NCBI GenBank assembly: GCA_937927975.1
Contig: CALEZT010000010.1
Coordinates: 62,001 to 126,000, forward strand
Length of the DNA stretch: 64,000 nt
DNA from: an uncultured Phycisphaerales bacterium
GTDB taxonomy: Bacteria > Planctomycetota > Phycisphaerae > Sedimentisphaerales > Anaerobacaceae
Direction of reading: 5' to 3'
In this document: piece by piece, positions 34,756 to 43,345 of the stretch
Position numbering within the stretch: the stretch's first letter is position 1
Layout: every line of letters starts with the position of its first letter
Made by a program: the position numbers and the translations under genes
The notes under the pieces: model-generated
What the model was told of the DNA's origin: nothing
What the model saw: only the letters and a program-made list of their open reading frames with translations
Databases searched by the model: none

Positions 34756-35319
34756 ATGTTCGACCGGGCCATCCAGAATGACCTCCTCTGGGCCAGTGCG
34801 GCGTCCGAGGCCGTGGAGGAGAGCCAGCGGTGGATTCTCACCGCCATGCAGCGGTACGGCCCTGAACTGGTCACCCTGCTCTGGCGAATTCTGGGCAGCG
34901 AACAGGACGTCTGCGACGCGTACCAGACCACGTTCCTGCGTTTGGCCCACATCGAAGACGGTCGCAAGCCCAAATGGATCAAGGCATATCTGTTCCGCAC
35001 AGCCAGCAACGCGGCCATCACCATGTTGCGACAGCGCAGCATGGAACGAAGAACGTTGTCGAGCCTGACGCAGACCGACGGAGAAGGGCCGACGACCGAA
35101 GTGGATTTCGACGCCGGCCATCTGGCCGAAGGCCTCCGCGCCCACATCGCCCAATTGCCGGAGCATTTGCGGAACGTGATCATGCTTCGCGATCTGGGCG
35201 AATTGTCCTATGCAGAGGTGGCTCGCATCATGGGCATCTCCACCGGCACCGCCAGGGTGTATCGATGCAAGGCCGTGCAAATGCTGGCGATGTGGGTGAC
35301 TGAAGAGGAAAACCGATGA
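34756..35319 (+). CDS. ECF-type RNA polymerase sigma factor
   Basis: The chosen start is ATG 34756 (MFDRAIQNDLLW, with AAGG at 34744-34747), giving 187 residues; TTG 34723 and GTG 34750 are alternatives. Region 2 covers about residues 30-95 (LVTLLWRILGSEQDVCDAYQ, TFLRLAHIEDGRKPKWIKAY). Region 4 covers about 125-180 (LPEHLRNVIMLRDLGELSYA, EVARIMGISTGTARVYRCKA), giving the sigma-2/sigma-4 layout without region 3. The gene ends in ATGA shared with the following anti-sigma-like gene, so the pair is translationally coupled. Such pairs usually control their own expression and an envelope-stress or metabolic regulon. Confidence 0.9.
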   Translation: MFDRAIQNDLLWASAASEAVEESQRWILTAMQRYGPELVTLLWRILGSEQDVCDAYQTTFLRLAHIEDGRKPKWIKAYLFRTASNAAITMLRQRSMERRTLSSLTQTDGEGPTTEVDFDAGHLAEGLRAHIAQLPEHLRNVIMLRDLGELSYAEVARIMGISTGTARVYRCKAVQMLAMWVTEEENR

Positions 35320-35846
35320 GACTCGTAAAGCAAGGGGAGACAACCTGTTCGTGCCAAGGCGCCCCGCAGTCATCCTGGCGTGAAGGAATCCGCAGGCATC
35401 TTGGGGATGTGGCCCAGAGACGGTTCGGCTCCTGTGCTCCGTGGGTGCAGCGTCATGTCGCCAACTGCCCCAGGTGCCGCCGGCGGCTCGCGGGCCTGGC
35501 CCGCGTGGAAATCGCGATGTCGGTCGTCAAGTCGCAGCCGCACCAGTTCGATCTGCTGACGCGGGCCAATGCCGCCGCGATCCGCATGCTCAGTCAGCGG
35601 CTCCGCCAGAGCGAACAAGCCGAAAGGCTCAAGGAGGCCCAGCCCGAATCCTCGGTCGCCCAGCGATCCGCCGGAAGCCCAGGGGCCTTCGCCAACGTGG
35701 CTGCGTGCATCGCCATCCTGATGCTGGCCAAGGTCGGAGTTTTCGCTTCCCTGGACAAGGCCCGCACTCGAGGCGAGGCCGCGATGAGGCAATACTACAC
35801 CACTCGAGCCGGCGAGGACCTCGCCGACGAAGTCTTCAAGTCCTGA
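35316..35846 (+). CDS. Zinc-finger anti-sigma-like membrane protein
   Basis: This 176-residue protein starts inside the sigma factor stop codon (ATGA, 35316-35319). The cytoplasmic part has WVQRHVANCPRCRRRLAG, the HxxxCxxC signature of zinc-binding anti-sigma domains (zf-HC2 type). One membrane helix is at about residues 130-148 (FANVAACIAILMLAKVGVFA). A short extracytoplasmic tail follows. The predicted role is to hold the preceding sigma factor inactive at the membrane until a signal releases it. Its stop codon abuts the stop codon of the opposing gene, with no base between. Confidence 0.8.
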   Translation: MRLVKQGETTCSCQGAPQSSWREGIRRHLGDVAQRRFGSCAPWVQRHVANCPRCRRRLAGLARVEIAMSVVKSQPHQFDLLTRANAAAIRMLSQRLRQSEQAERLKEAQPESSVAQRSAGSPGAFANVAACIAILMLAKVGVFASLDKARTRGEAAMRQYYTTRAGEDLADEVFKS

Positions 35847-37766
35847 TCATTCGATCAAGATGGTGATCGTCGGGAACTGTCCGTCGAAGATGACGACGCC
35901 GGCACCCGTGGTGGCCGTGGGCCATTCGCCTTCGACGACGAACAGTAGTTCCGAACCCACCGGATTCGTGGGGGTCACCGGCGGCTCCGTCGGATTGTCC
36001 ACCGGGGTATCCGAAGAAGTGCTCCGCCTGCGGCGGTCCTTGTCCTTGAGCTCGTCGATCAGTTTATCCATCGCCCGATAGGCCAGGAAGGTCGATCCGC
36101 CGAACTCCAGCACCGAGCCGATCACGCCTTTGTCTTCGAATGCCTTCTGGTACTCCTCCATGTTGGCGATGCCCTTCATCTCGACGGAGTTGCTGACAAA
36201 CTCCAGTGGCACCAGCAGGACCCAGTCCATGGCCCGCTCGACGCCCTCTTTCTTGCCGCCGGCAAGCAGTTGCACGGGCGCCCGAACCACGTTCGTCGCA
36301 GCCTGTCCCACGTGCTTGAAGAGTTCCAGAATGTCTTCGACGACGATGCCCACACAGCCTGTGACGTTGTCGAAGTAACCCCAAGTCAGGGCGTTGCCGA
36401 TTTCCTCGGTCGTCTTCCAGACTCCGCCGATCGTACGGCCGGTGAAGATCAACGGACGCACGAGGGGATTGTTGTCCTTGTAGACGTCCTTGATCGGGTC
36501 CGGCAGCGCGTCGAACGTGATCAGATCGGCCAGGGAGTACACGCCGTCGGTAAAGCTGGCGATGGTCTTGCCCGCCCGCTGCGGCACCTTGCCCGGCTCA
36601 TCCAGCAGGCCCTTGCCGTCGTTGGCGCGAAGCGACTTGGCCTTCTCCGAACCGTATCCGAGAATGAAGACGTTGACGCCGTCGCCGATGGTCATGCCGG
36701 CCCGCTCCAACGCCTTCTTGAGGCTCTCGCCGGAATTCCGCGAACCCTCTTTGACCGCGTGGGCCCGGTACTTATCGAGATCCGATCCGAGCGCCCAGGG
36801 CTTCTTCTCCTCGGAAGCCGGGGCCAGCGCCGCGATTGTGGCGTTCGGATCTGCCGCCGCGATCCCGTCAAGGACGACCTTGTCCGCCAGGTTGGAGGCG
36901 GCAGGTTTGTCCCAAAGGGCCAGGCCGGGCTTGGCGGACAGGAGCGTCTGATTCAACGGATGCACCGATTGCGCCGCAGGCGCTGCGGACACACCCGAAG
37001 CGACCGAGGTGACCGTCGGGACGACCGCCGCATGGATAGCCGTCGGCTGGGGATTCTGCGAAGCCGCGGAAGCTGCCGCCTTTTTGACCCGCAGCGTTTC
37101 GATCTGCTCCATCGCTCTCATCGCCGCCTGGTTGTCGGGCGACAACCCATTCCACACGGGCGTTGCGACCGCCTGGACCGGCTCCCTCGGGGCCGCGGAC
37201 ATCGGAGCACCGCCGACGATGGGCACCGCCTTCGGCGCCGGCGCGGGAATGGTCTTCACGACGGGAGCCTGCGGCGCCACGGGTGTCGGCGTCGGAACCG
37301 ACGCGTTGCCGATCATCGGCTGCACCAGCGGAACGGACGAAGGCGCCGGAGCCGGAATCGACGTCGTGGCCGAAATCGGAGCCTGCGGCGCCGGCTGGGC
37401 CGGCGCAGTCTTCGCCTGCGACGGCTGGACGGGTTTTGCCGGCGGCGCGGTCATTCCCTTCATCAGCAGACCCTTGCTGTCGGAGGTATTGAGCTTCGAC
37501 GCAAGCTGCGACATGTAGGCATGAGGATTCATGGGGTCGCGAATCGGTCCTGCGACGGCGCCCGACGAGGAATCAGCCGCACGGGTTTCCGCGACCGCAC
37601 AAAAATTGGCCGTACCGGCGAAGACCAGCAGACCGATGAGTCTGATAATGCACAGACCTCGCAATCGCGCGATCAATTGCCGAGAATTGCCGCCGCCGTC
37701 GGAGCGTTCCCCGCCCAACGGATCGGGACAACAAATGACTGGCATTTGTGCGTGTTTCACTTTCAT
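35847..37766 (-). CDS. Unrecognised exported Pro/Ala-rich protein
   Basis: This 639-residue protein starts at ATG 37766 behind a run of G. The N-terminal 35 residues are polar (MKVKHAQMPVICCPDPLGGE), then a hydrophobic segment (LCIIRLIGLLVFAGTANF) ends at ETRAA, giving an atypically late signal peptide. A low-complexity Pro/Ala/Val-rich region spans about 100-200. A structured region at about 330-590 contains KKALERAGMTIGDGVNVFIL, LITFDALPDPIKDVYKDNNP, TGRTIGGVWKTTEEIGNALT and DKGVIGSVLEFGGSTFLAYR. A charged stretch then leads to a short hydrophobic C-terminus. I recognise no family or catalytic motif. It converges on the sigma/anti-sigma pair and has its own promoter with a long leader. Confidence 0.7.
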   Translation of the reverse strand: MKVKHAQMPVICCPDPLGGERSDGGGNSRQLIARLRGLCIIRLIGLLVFAGTANFCAVAETRAADSSSGAVAGPIRDPMNPHAYMSQLASKLNTSDSKGLLMKGMTAPPAKPVQPSQAKTAPAQPAPQAPISATTSIPAPAPSSVPLVQPMIGNASVPTPTPVAPQAPVVKTIPAPAPKAVPIVGGAPMSAAPREPVQAVATPVWNGLSPDNQAAMRAMEQIETLRVKKAAASAASQNPQPTAIHAAVVPTVTSVASGVSAAPAAQSVHPLNQTLLSAKPGLALWDKPAASNLADKVVLDGIAAADPNATIAALAPASEEKKPWALGSDLDKYRAHAVKEGSRNSGESLKKALERAGMTIGDGVNVFILGYGSEKAKSLRANDGKGLLDEPGKVPQRAGKTIASFTDGVYSLADLITFDALPDPIKDVYKDNNPLVRPLIFTGRTIGGVWKTTEEIGNALTWGYFDNVTGCVGIVVEDILELFKHVGQAATNVVRAPVQLLAGGKKEGVERAMDWVLLVPLEFVSNSVEMKGIANMEEYQKAFEDKGVIGSVLEFGGSTFLAYRAMDKLIDELKDKDRRRRSTSSDTPVDNPTEPPVTPTNPVGSELLFVVEGEWPTATTGAGVVIFDGQFPTITILIE

Positions 37767-38095
37767 CAGCCCCCCCAATGGCGTCTTCGCACCCGGCGCA
37801 CCGCGCCAGGCCGTGAGACGGTGCTACTACCCCCAACCGTGCCCGACATCCGTCATTCGGATGAATATAGGACCTGACACAGAGTCCGCCGGGTTAGACT
37901 TCGACCGCCTCCAGTGCTGCGATTCGGAACCTCCCTGAAAGATTGTGTCGTCCACGACAGTTGTGGCGATCCACCCCAATTCGATGTGTGCATTCTACCA
38001 CGGAGGGTCGGCCCAGTCAAGTATAATCCGCCCCGCGCGAACAACAATCGCCGCCAACGGCCGTTTCAGGTCTTCTCTGGCAGGTCTGATCAATC
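37767..38095 (-). other. Promoter region and long leader of the Pro/Ala-rich protein gene
   Basis: These 329 bases hold no gene. From the promoter at 37992-38020, the transcript would start near 37985 and run about 219 bases before the ATG at 37766. The last 90 bases of the leader are very GC-rich and contain GGCACGG, CCGTCTCACGGCC and GGCGCGGTGCGCC blocks that can pair locally. I could not match it to a known riboswitch class. Confidence 0.4.
37992..38020 (-). promoter_or_regulatory. Strong promoter for the Pro/Ala-rich protein gene
   Basis: On the minus strand, TTGACT (38020-38015), a 17-base spacer and TAGAAT (37997-37992) give a near-consensus sigma-70 promoter between the phosphopantetheinyl transferase gene and this gene, so the latter is not part of the upstream cluster's transcript alone. 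Confidence 0.6.
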
Positions 38096-38803
38096 TCAAT
38101 GCACCACGAGGGCATACGCGTCTCCGGGATTCTGCTCAATAGCCACCGCTGCAGCCCATGGGTGGTAGTTGGGCAACGACATCACCTCTAATCGTTCGCC
38201 GCAACGCCGGGATAGCCAGCACGCAGGACCCACGGTCCAGGAGAGGATTTGCGTCGTCAGACCCGTCCCCAGGGCTTTGGAAAGCGATTCCTTCCGCGTC
38301 CATATTTCCGCCAAAGCCAGGGACTGCTGGGGCCCGGCCAAATCCCGAACATAGGTTCTTTCCTCACAGGTCAGGAACCGTTCGGCAACCCTGGGCCACG
38401 AAGTCGCCGGCAGTGGAGCCTCCAAATCCACGCCGATGTTGCGTCCGGCGGCAATGCCCATCAACGCCAACCGTCCGCAGTGAGACACGTTGAAACGCAA
38501 GTCGGCGAGACCTGTTCCGACCCGAAGATGGGGCTTGCCATAGGAATCAGCGACCAGAGGCACGTCTCGGGGTTCGAGACCCAGACATGAACCGAGTATC
38601 GACCGGCACCAGACTCTGGCGGCGATGAACCGCCGACGGTGTTCCGTGAAGACCATTCGATCCGCGCGCGACCGTTCGGAGATTGAAAGGACGCTGGCAT
38701 CCGCCGGCAACTCATCCAAGTCCGCACTCCAGAGGTGGATCTCCATTTCCGGCGGCACCTGAGGACGGACCCCGGATGATCGCATCACGACCGTGTCGAT
38801 CAT
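38096..38803 (-). CDS. 4'-phosphopantetheinyl transferase, Sfp-type
   Basis: This 235-residue protein starts at ATG 38803, overlapping the stop codon of the synthetase gene (ATGA) with GAGGG upstream. It transfers the phosphopantetheine arm from coenzyme A to the Ser of a carrier domain. Hallmarks of the Sfp/Gsp group are FNVSHCGRLALMGI, the magnesium-binding GVDLEAP and WTRKESLSKALGTGL. YGKPHL before them is also typical. The N-terminal half (ELPADASVLSISERSRADRM) is the pseudo-duplicated lobe, as expected at this length. Coupling to the A-carrier-TE gene indicates that this carrier domain is its partner. Confidence 0.93.
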   Translation of the reverse strand: MIDTVVMRSSGVRPQVPPEMEIHLWSADLDELPADASVLSISERSRADRMVFTEHRRRFIAARVWCRSILGSCLGLEPRDVPLVADSYGKPHLRVGTGLADLRFNVSHCGRLALMGIAAGRNIGVDLEAPLPATSWPRVAERFLTCEERTYVRDLAGPQQSLALAEIWTRKESLSKALGTGLTTQILSWTVGPACWLSRRCGERLEVMSLPNYHPWAAAVAIEQNPGDAYALVVH

Positions 38804-41364
38804 GGCGAACCCTCGGCTTCTGCGGCATCGAGGCACAACTGCAACTGCCTGGCCACTTCGCTCACCGCAGGCGGCAGGAGCAACCCGGGACGATCGCCCG
38901 GAATCATCACGGTGTGCGATTCCCGTGCATGACGAGCCATCCTCAGGCGTAAGTCCTCACCAGGATACTGCCTTTCTGCAGCCATGAAGAGCGTCAGTTT
39001 CCCGCAGTAGAAGCCGGGCCGATACGCACGTCGCGCACGAGCGTGCATATGGCCGATGAAAGACCGATACGTCGGCAGCCAACGGGCACTGCGGCCGAGG
39101 CCCAGGCCTCGGATGACGGACCACCGCAGCATTCGGAAGGCCTCTCGCACGGGAGATACCATCCGTTCCTTCCGGCGGAGCCGTCGCCCCTTGCGCGCCG
39201 GGTAGTCCGATTCGAGCAGGGCCACCAAGGCCACAGGGAGGCCCTGCTCAACCAGTTGTCTGGCCATCTCGAAGGCGATCAGCCCTCCCATGCACGTGCC
39301 GCCCAACAGGTAAGGGCCTGTCGGATCGACATCGGTAATCTCCCGGACATACTGGCGGGCCATGGCAGGAATACTCATGAGCGGCCAACTTTCGCCCTGA
39401 AGACCGCGGGCCTGCAGAGCATATACAGGTCGGTCGGACAATCGTTTTGCGAGCTGTCCATACATGGCGATATAGCCTGCCCCGGTGTGCACCAGGAACA
39501 ATGGTCGCCCTGTTGTAGACGGCCGCAGCAGAACAAGCGAGCGTGGCGACGGAACCACGGCGCGATTGACGATGATCTCTGCCAGGGATTCAATGGTGCC
39601 GTGCTGCGACAGGATCGATGGAGACAGAACGATGTCGAATTTGTCTTCAATCCGGGTCAACAGGGTCATCGACTGAAGGGACGTGCCGCCGAGATCGAAG
39701 AAGTCGTCGTGTCTGCCGATGGGAGAGATGTTCAGCACCGATTCCCATAAGACGGCCAGGGCTTTCTCGATTCGGTCGCGAGGCATGGGTCCCCGACGCT
39801 TGCGGTCTTCCCTGGGCCTGGCCAGTGCAGACAGCGCCAGACGATCCACCTTGCCGCCTGGGGTGACCGGCAGTTGAGGCAAGCACACGAAATCATCGGG
39901 AATCATGTGGCTGGACAGAGATTGGCGGAGCATACGCCGCAAGGTGCGCGTTGAGAGACGGACGCCGGATCGGGGGACGACATAAGCCACCAGACGGGTG
40001 TCGGCTGAAGAGTGTTCCGTCGCCATCGCCGCTGCGTCGTCGGTCAACTCCGTCGCCTGAATCGCCGCCTCCACCTCGGCCAGGTCCACCCGGCGTCCTC
40101 GGATCTTCACCTGGTGGTCGGCCCGGCCCAAGTGTTCCAGGCATCCATCGTCGCCGATACGACCCAGATCGGCCGTGATGAAGCATCGCTTCTGAGGTTC
40201 GTCGGGATCGCAGCGAAATGCCGTCATCGTCTTGTCGGGTCGTCGCCAATACCCTTGTGCCAGATATCTGGAACGGACCGCCATCAGTCCTTCTGCTCCT
40301 CTGGGGACCGGTCGGCCCTGGTCATCCACCAGTTGAACCTCCACATCGCGAACCGGATGCCCCACCGGGACCGGGCCCTCGCGCAGCACGCTGTCCCGGT
40401 GGATCAACAAGGCACTGATCAGACCCGTTTCGGTCGAACTCAACGCGTTCATCAGCACGCAATCAGAGGCGCAACGCTTTCTGTAGGCTTCGATGTCGCT
40501 GGGGCGTACGCTTTCTCCCCCCAGCCGAATCAGTCTCAGACTGTCCAGAGAGCCCTGGCATGTCGCGCGCATCAGATGGCGGAACACCGTTGGCACGGAT
40601 TGATAGACAGTCACCTGCTGGTTCCGCATCCATTCCGCAAGCCGATCGATGCCTCCAGATCGAATAGGGTACAGGCACAGAGCCGCGCCGTTGAGCAGCG
40701 AGGCAAACAAGGGCGTGGCGGAGGCCGCCAGTCCGAAGGGCGTGATCAGCGACAGACGATCCTTCTCCGTCAATCCAATCAGATCACGATAGACCTCGGC
40801 GTGATGAACGACGTTGCCGTGGCTCTGCCACACCCCTTTTGGGGCGCCGGTCGAACCCGACGTGTACATCAGCCATGCCCCCGCGTCGGCCGGTACCTCT
40901 TCGCAAGTTGTGCCTGGGAGACAACGAGTCTGCTCCTCCTCGATCACGAGGATCTTCAATCGCTCCGTCGCGAGCGATCGGGCCAGCGAGACGTTGGACT
41001 CGTCGGTCACCAGAAGCCCGATCTGGGCATCAACGAGCATGGCTGTCAGAGTGGCCACGCTGTCGTTGGGGTCAAGAGCCAGGTAGATTCTGCCGGCCTT
41101 GAGAGTCCCGAGGATCGCGGCAACGAGAGCGGTCCCATGCTCCAGGAGAAGTCCGACAACGGAATCGGCAGTTCCCACTCGATTCAGGATGTCGCAGGCC
41201 AAAGAGGTCGAGCGTTCGTCCAGTTCGGCATACGTCCACTGTGCGTCGGACGTACTGATGGCAGTCCGATCGCTGTGACAAGACACAACGCGGCGAAAAC
41301 GCGCGGGAATCGACAGGAATGACGACTGCACATCCGGCTCCGTCGGTCTGACCGTGTCATTCAT
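38800..41364 (-). CDS. Single-module NRPS-like protein: adenylation, carrier, thioesterase
   Basis: This 854-residue protein starts at ATG 41364, overlapping the end of the preceding gene by 8 bases. The adenylation domain (about 20-520) has YTSGSTGAPKG (167-177), NALSSTETG, ITADLGRIGDDG and the catalytic Lys in TPGGKVDRL (about 505). The carrier domain has DDFFDLGGTSLQS, with phosphopantetheine attachment at Ser562. The thioesterase (about 615-850) has GGTCMGG with Cys691 at the nucleophile position. There is no condensation domain. Two oddities: the substrate pocket reads FGLAAS, lacking the Asp that binds the alpha-amino group of amino acids, and the usual GDH active-site motif near the end is GDRPG with Arg825. 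It probably activates a carboxylic acid and transfers it by an unusual TE. The product is unknown. Confidence 0.88.
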   Translation of the reverse strand: MNDTVRPTEPDVQSSFLSIPARFRRVVSCHSDRTAISTSDAQWTYAELDERSTSLACDILNRVGTADSVVGLLLEHGTALVAAILGTLKAGRIYLALDPNDSVATLTAMLVDAQIGLLVTDESNVSLARSLATERLKILVIEEEQTRCLPGTTCEEVPADAGAWLMYTSGSTGAPKGVWQSHGNVVHHAEVYRDLIGLTEKDRLSLITPFGLAASATPLFASLLNGAALCLYPIRSGGIDRLAEWMRNQQVTVYQSVPTVFRHLMRATCQGSLDSLRLIRLGGESVRPSDIEAYRKRCASDCVLMNALSSTETGLISALLIHRDSVLREGPVPVGHPVRDVEVQLVDDQGRPVPRGAEGLMAVRSRYLAQGYWRRPDKTMTAFRCDPDEPQKRCFITADLGRIGDDGCLEHLGRADHQVKIRGRRVDLAEVEAAIQATELTDDAAAMATEHSSADTRLVAYVVPRSGVRLSTRTLRRMLRQSLSSHMIPDDFVCLPQLPVTPGGKVDRLALSALARPREDRKRRGPMPRDRIEKALAVLWESVLNISPIGRHDDFFDLGGTSLQSMTLLTRIEDKFDIVLSPSILSQHGTIESLAEIIVNRAVVPSPRSLVLLRPSTTGRPLFLVHTGAGYIAMYGQLAKRLSDRPVYALQARGLQGESWPLMSIPAMARQYVREITDVDPTGPYLLGGTCMGGLIAFEMARQLVEQGLPVALVALLESDYPARKGRRLRRKERMVSPVREAFRMLRWSVIRGLGLGRSARWLPTYRSFIGHMHARARRAYRPGFYCGKLTLFMAAERQYPGEDLRLRMARHARESHTVMIPGDRPGLLLPPAVSEVARQLQLCLDAAEAEGSP

Positions 41365-43345
41365 TGTCGCACCCGCGTTCCCAGGAGTCGAACTGGCCTT
41401 CCACGTTCCCATACACCGCCTGGATGCGTGTGTAGAAGAGACGATCCCCCTCGCCATGTTCCGGGGGGCCGATTCCGGACGCCTTCCAGCCACCGAAAGG
41501 CATGGAAGCATCCACACCGGCGGTGGATGTGTTGACCTTGAGAACACCGGCCTGCGCCGATTCCAGAAAGAGCCCCTGCAATCGAGGCGACGTGCTGAAC
41601 AGGGCCGAGACCAGACCATGTCGGACGCCGTTGCACAACCCGATAGCCTGCTCGAAATCCACGGCTCTTTGAACCACCAGAACAGGACCCATGGTTTCCT
41701 CCTGAACCAGCGGATGGTCCGCCCGGTCGCAGCAGACAATCGCAGGGCGGACGTAGGCTCCGGTCTTCACCCAGGGCTCTTGGGCCCTGCAACCGTGGAG
41801 CAGTATCGTGCGATTCGCATCATCGCGGTCTCGATACTCCTCCATCATGGCCGCGATCTCGTCCCGCTTGGCAGCACTGATGACGGGTCCAATTTCGGTT
41901 GCCTCGTCACACGGATCTCCCCAGGGAAGCTGGTTGGCGGCTGCCTCCAGTTCCTGCAGGATTCTCTCGTACTGCACAACGGGAACAATCAAACGACGAT
42001 TGGCGGTACACCGCTGGCCGGCGAAGGCGAAGGCTCCCCAGGCCACCTGTCGGGCCGCGTCCCGCAGGTCGGCGTCGTCCCATACGATGGCCGCGTTGTT
42101 GCCGCTCAGTTCCGCCTGCAGAGGCACCATGCGGCGGGCACAGATCTCCTGCATTGCGGCGCCCGCCGGAGCCGATCCCGTCAGAGTCACTGCGTCAATC
42201 CCGGCCTGGGCCGCCAGCCTCTTGGCGGTGGTGTGGTCGCCCGTCACCAGACTGACGACTTGGGGCGACATTCCCACGTCGGAAAGCAGGCGTAGAATCG
42301 CCTGGGCGATGCGAGTGGCCGCCGGGGCGGGCTTCCAGACCACAGTGTTGCCGTAGATCAGAGCCGGAGCGATCTTGCCCAGGGCAATGGCCAGCGGATT
42401 GTTCCAGGGGGAGATGATCGCCACGATACCCATCGGCCGATAGCGCACGAGACCCGCAAGCTCCTGCCGATGCGGCGCTTGAGCAGCCGCCAGACGGACG
42501 ACATGTCGGACGTTCGCAGCCGCCCGACGAACCTCTTCGAGGCCGTGTTGCAGCGGCTTGCCCAACTCTATCGCCATTTGCTGGGCCAGCGTAGAAGCCA
42601 TCCCATCCAGCCGGTCGGCCACGGCGACGAGCAGATTCTGTCGAGCCTCCATTGGAGTTCTGCGCCAGACGTCCGCGGCGTTCTGGGCAGCCGACACCGC
42701 TGACGCCACCTCACCTGCGCCGGCTGGCGTCACTTCAAACAGGATCTCATCCGTGCGGCGAGGCGATCGATGGACATAGGAACCGGGTACAGCCCCATCC
42801 AATCTGCGAAGAACGGAGGCCGTCGGTTCGCACACGACACATCGTTCCGACAACCACCGCTGAATCGCTGCGGCATGAATCAGATCGTTGCTCGCCACAG
42901 CATCCTCGGCGAGATACACCTGATACCCCCGCTCCAGGCACTCCACAGCGACTGTGCGTATGCAGGCATGCAGGTGAAGGCCCGCCAGAATCACCGTGTC
43001 GCAGGCAGTCCGCCGCAGGATCTCGTCCAGGCTTCCGTCGGCAAACGAATTGAAGCCTGTCTTGTGGACCACCGCCTCTCCCTCGATGGGTTGCAGCGGT
43101 CCCGGCGGCGCGTGTCCCCTGGTGTCCTCAACACAAGACCACCGGTCCGCGATTCGCCAGTGGGGCAATCGCGTGTCCGGATGGCGACGGACCGTGGTCC
43201 ACACGTGAACGACTGGAATTCCACGTCCGCGACATTCCCCAAGCAGCGAGGCTGCCCGAGCGACCAGAACCGGCGCCGGCGGCTGGAGCCCGGGCACTGC
43301 GAGGTAGTCGTGTTGAAGATCGACAAGCAGCAACGCAGCGTTCAT
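41357..43345 (-). CDS. Isochorismatase-like hydrolase fused to aldehyde dehydrogenase
   Basis: This 662-residue protein starts at ATG 43345, sharing ATGA with the preceding dehydrogenase gene. Residues 1-190 form a cysteine hydrolase of the isochorismatase/nicotinamidase fold with an apparently intact triad: Asp9 (LLVDLQHDY), Lys95 (VVHKTGFNSF) and Cys128 (LHLHACIRTVAVE). Residues 205-655 form an NAD(P)-dependent aldehyde dehydrogenase. Its features are the nucleotide-binding SPWNNPLAIALGKIAPALIY, catalytic Glu412 in LQAELSGNNAAIV, nucleophile Cys446 in FAGQRCTANR and MPFGGWKASGIG. Both halves look active. The fusion suggests that an amide or ester cleavage and an aldehyde oxidation act in sequence in the same pathway. 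I know of no characterised protein with this fusion. Confidence 0.88.
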   Translation of the reverse strand: MNAALLLVDLQHDYLAVPGLQPPAPVLVARAASLLGECRGRGIPVVHVWTTVRRHPDTRLPHWRIADRWSCVEDTRGHAPPGPLQPIEGEAVVHKTGFNSFADGSLDEILRRTACDTVILAGLHLHACIRTVAVECLERGYQVYLAEDAVASNDLIHAAAIQRWLSERCVVCEPTASVLRRLDGAVPGSYVHRSPRRTDEILFEVTPAGAGEVASAVSAAQNAADVWRRTPMEARQNLLVAVADRLDGMASTLAQQMAIELGKPLQHGLEEVRRAAANVRHVVRLAAAQAPHRQELAGLVRYRPMGIVAIISPWNNPLAIALGKIAPALIYGNTVVWKPAPAATRIAQAILRLLSDVGMSPQVVSLVTGDHTTAKRLAAQAGIDAVTLTGSAPAGAAMQEICARRMVPLQAELSGNNAAIVWDDADLRDAARQVAWGAFAFAGQRCTANRRLIVPVVQYERILQELEAAANQLPWGDPCDEATEIGPVISAAKRDEIAAMMEEYRDRDDANRTILLHGCRAQEPWVKTGAYVRPAIVCCDRADHPLVQEETMGPVLVVQRAVDFEQAIGLCNGVRHGLVSALFSTSPRLQGLFLESAQAGVLKVNTSTAGVDASMPFGGWKASGIGPPEHGEGDRLFYTRIQAVYGNVEGQFDSWERGCDNE

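Noticed and set aside
37767..37990. Cyclic-di-GMP (GEMM) riboswitch in the leader of the Pro/Ala-rich protein gene
   Set aside because: GGCACGG and GTGCGAAGACGCC looked suggestive, but the conserved GGACGCAAAGCC-like core and the tetraloop receptor could not be found.
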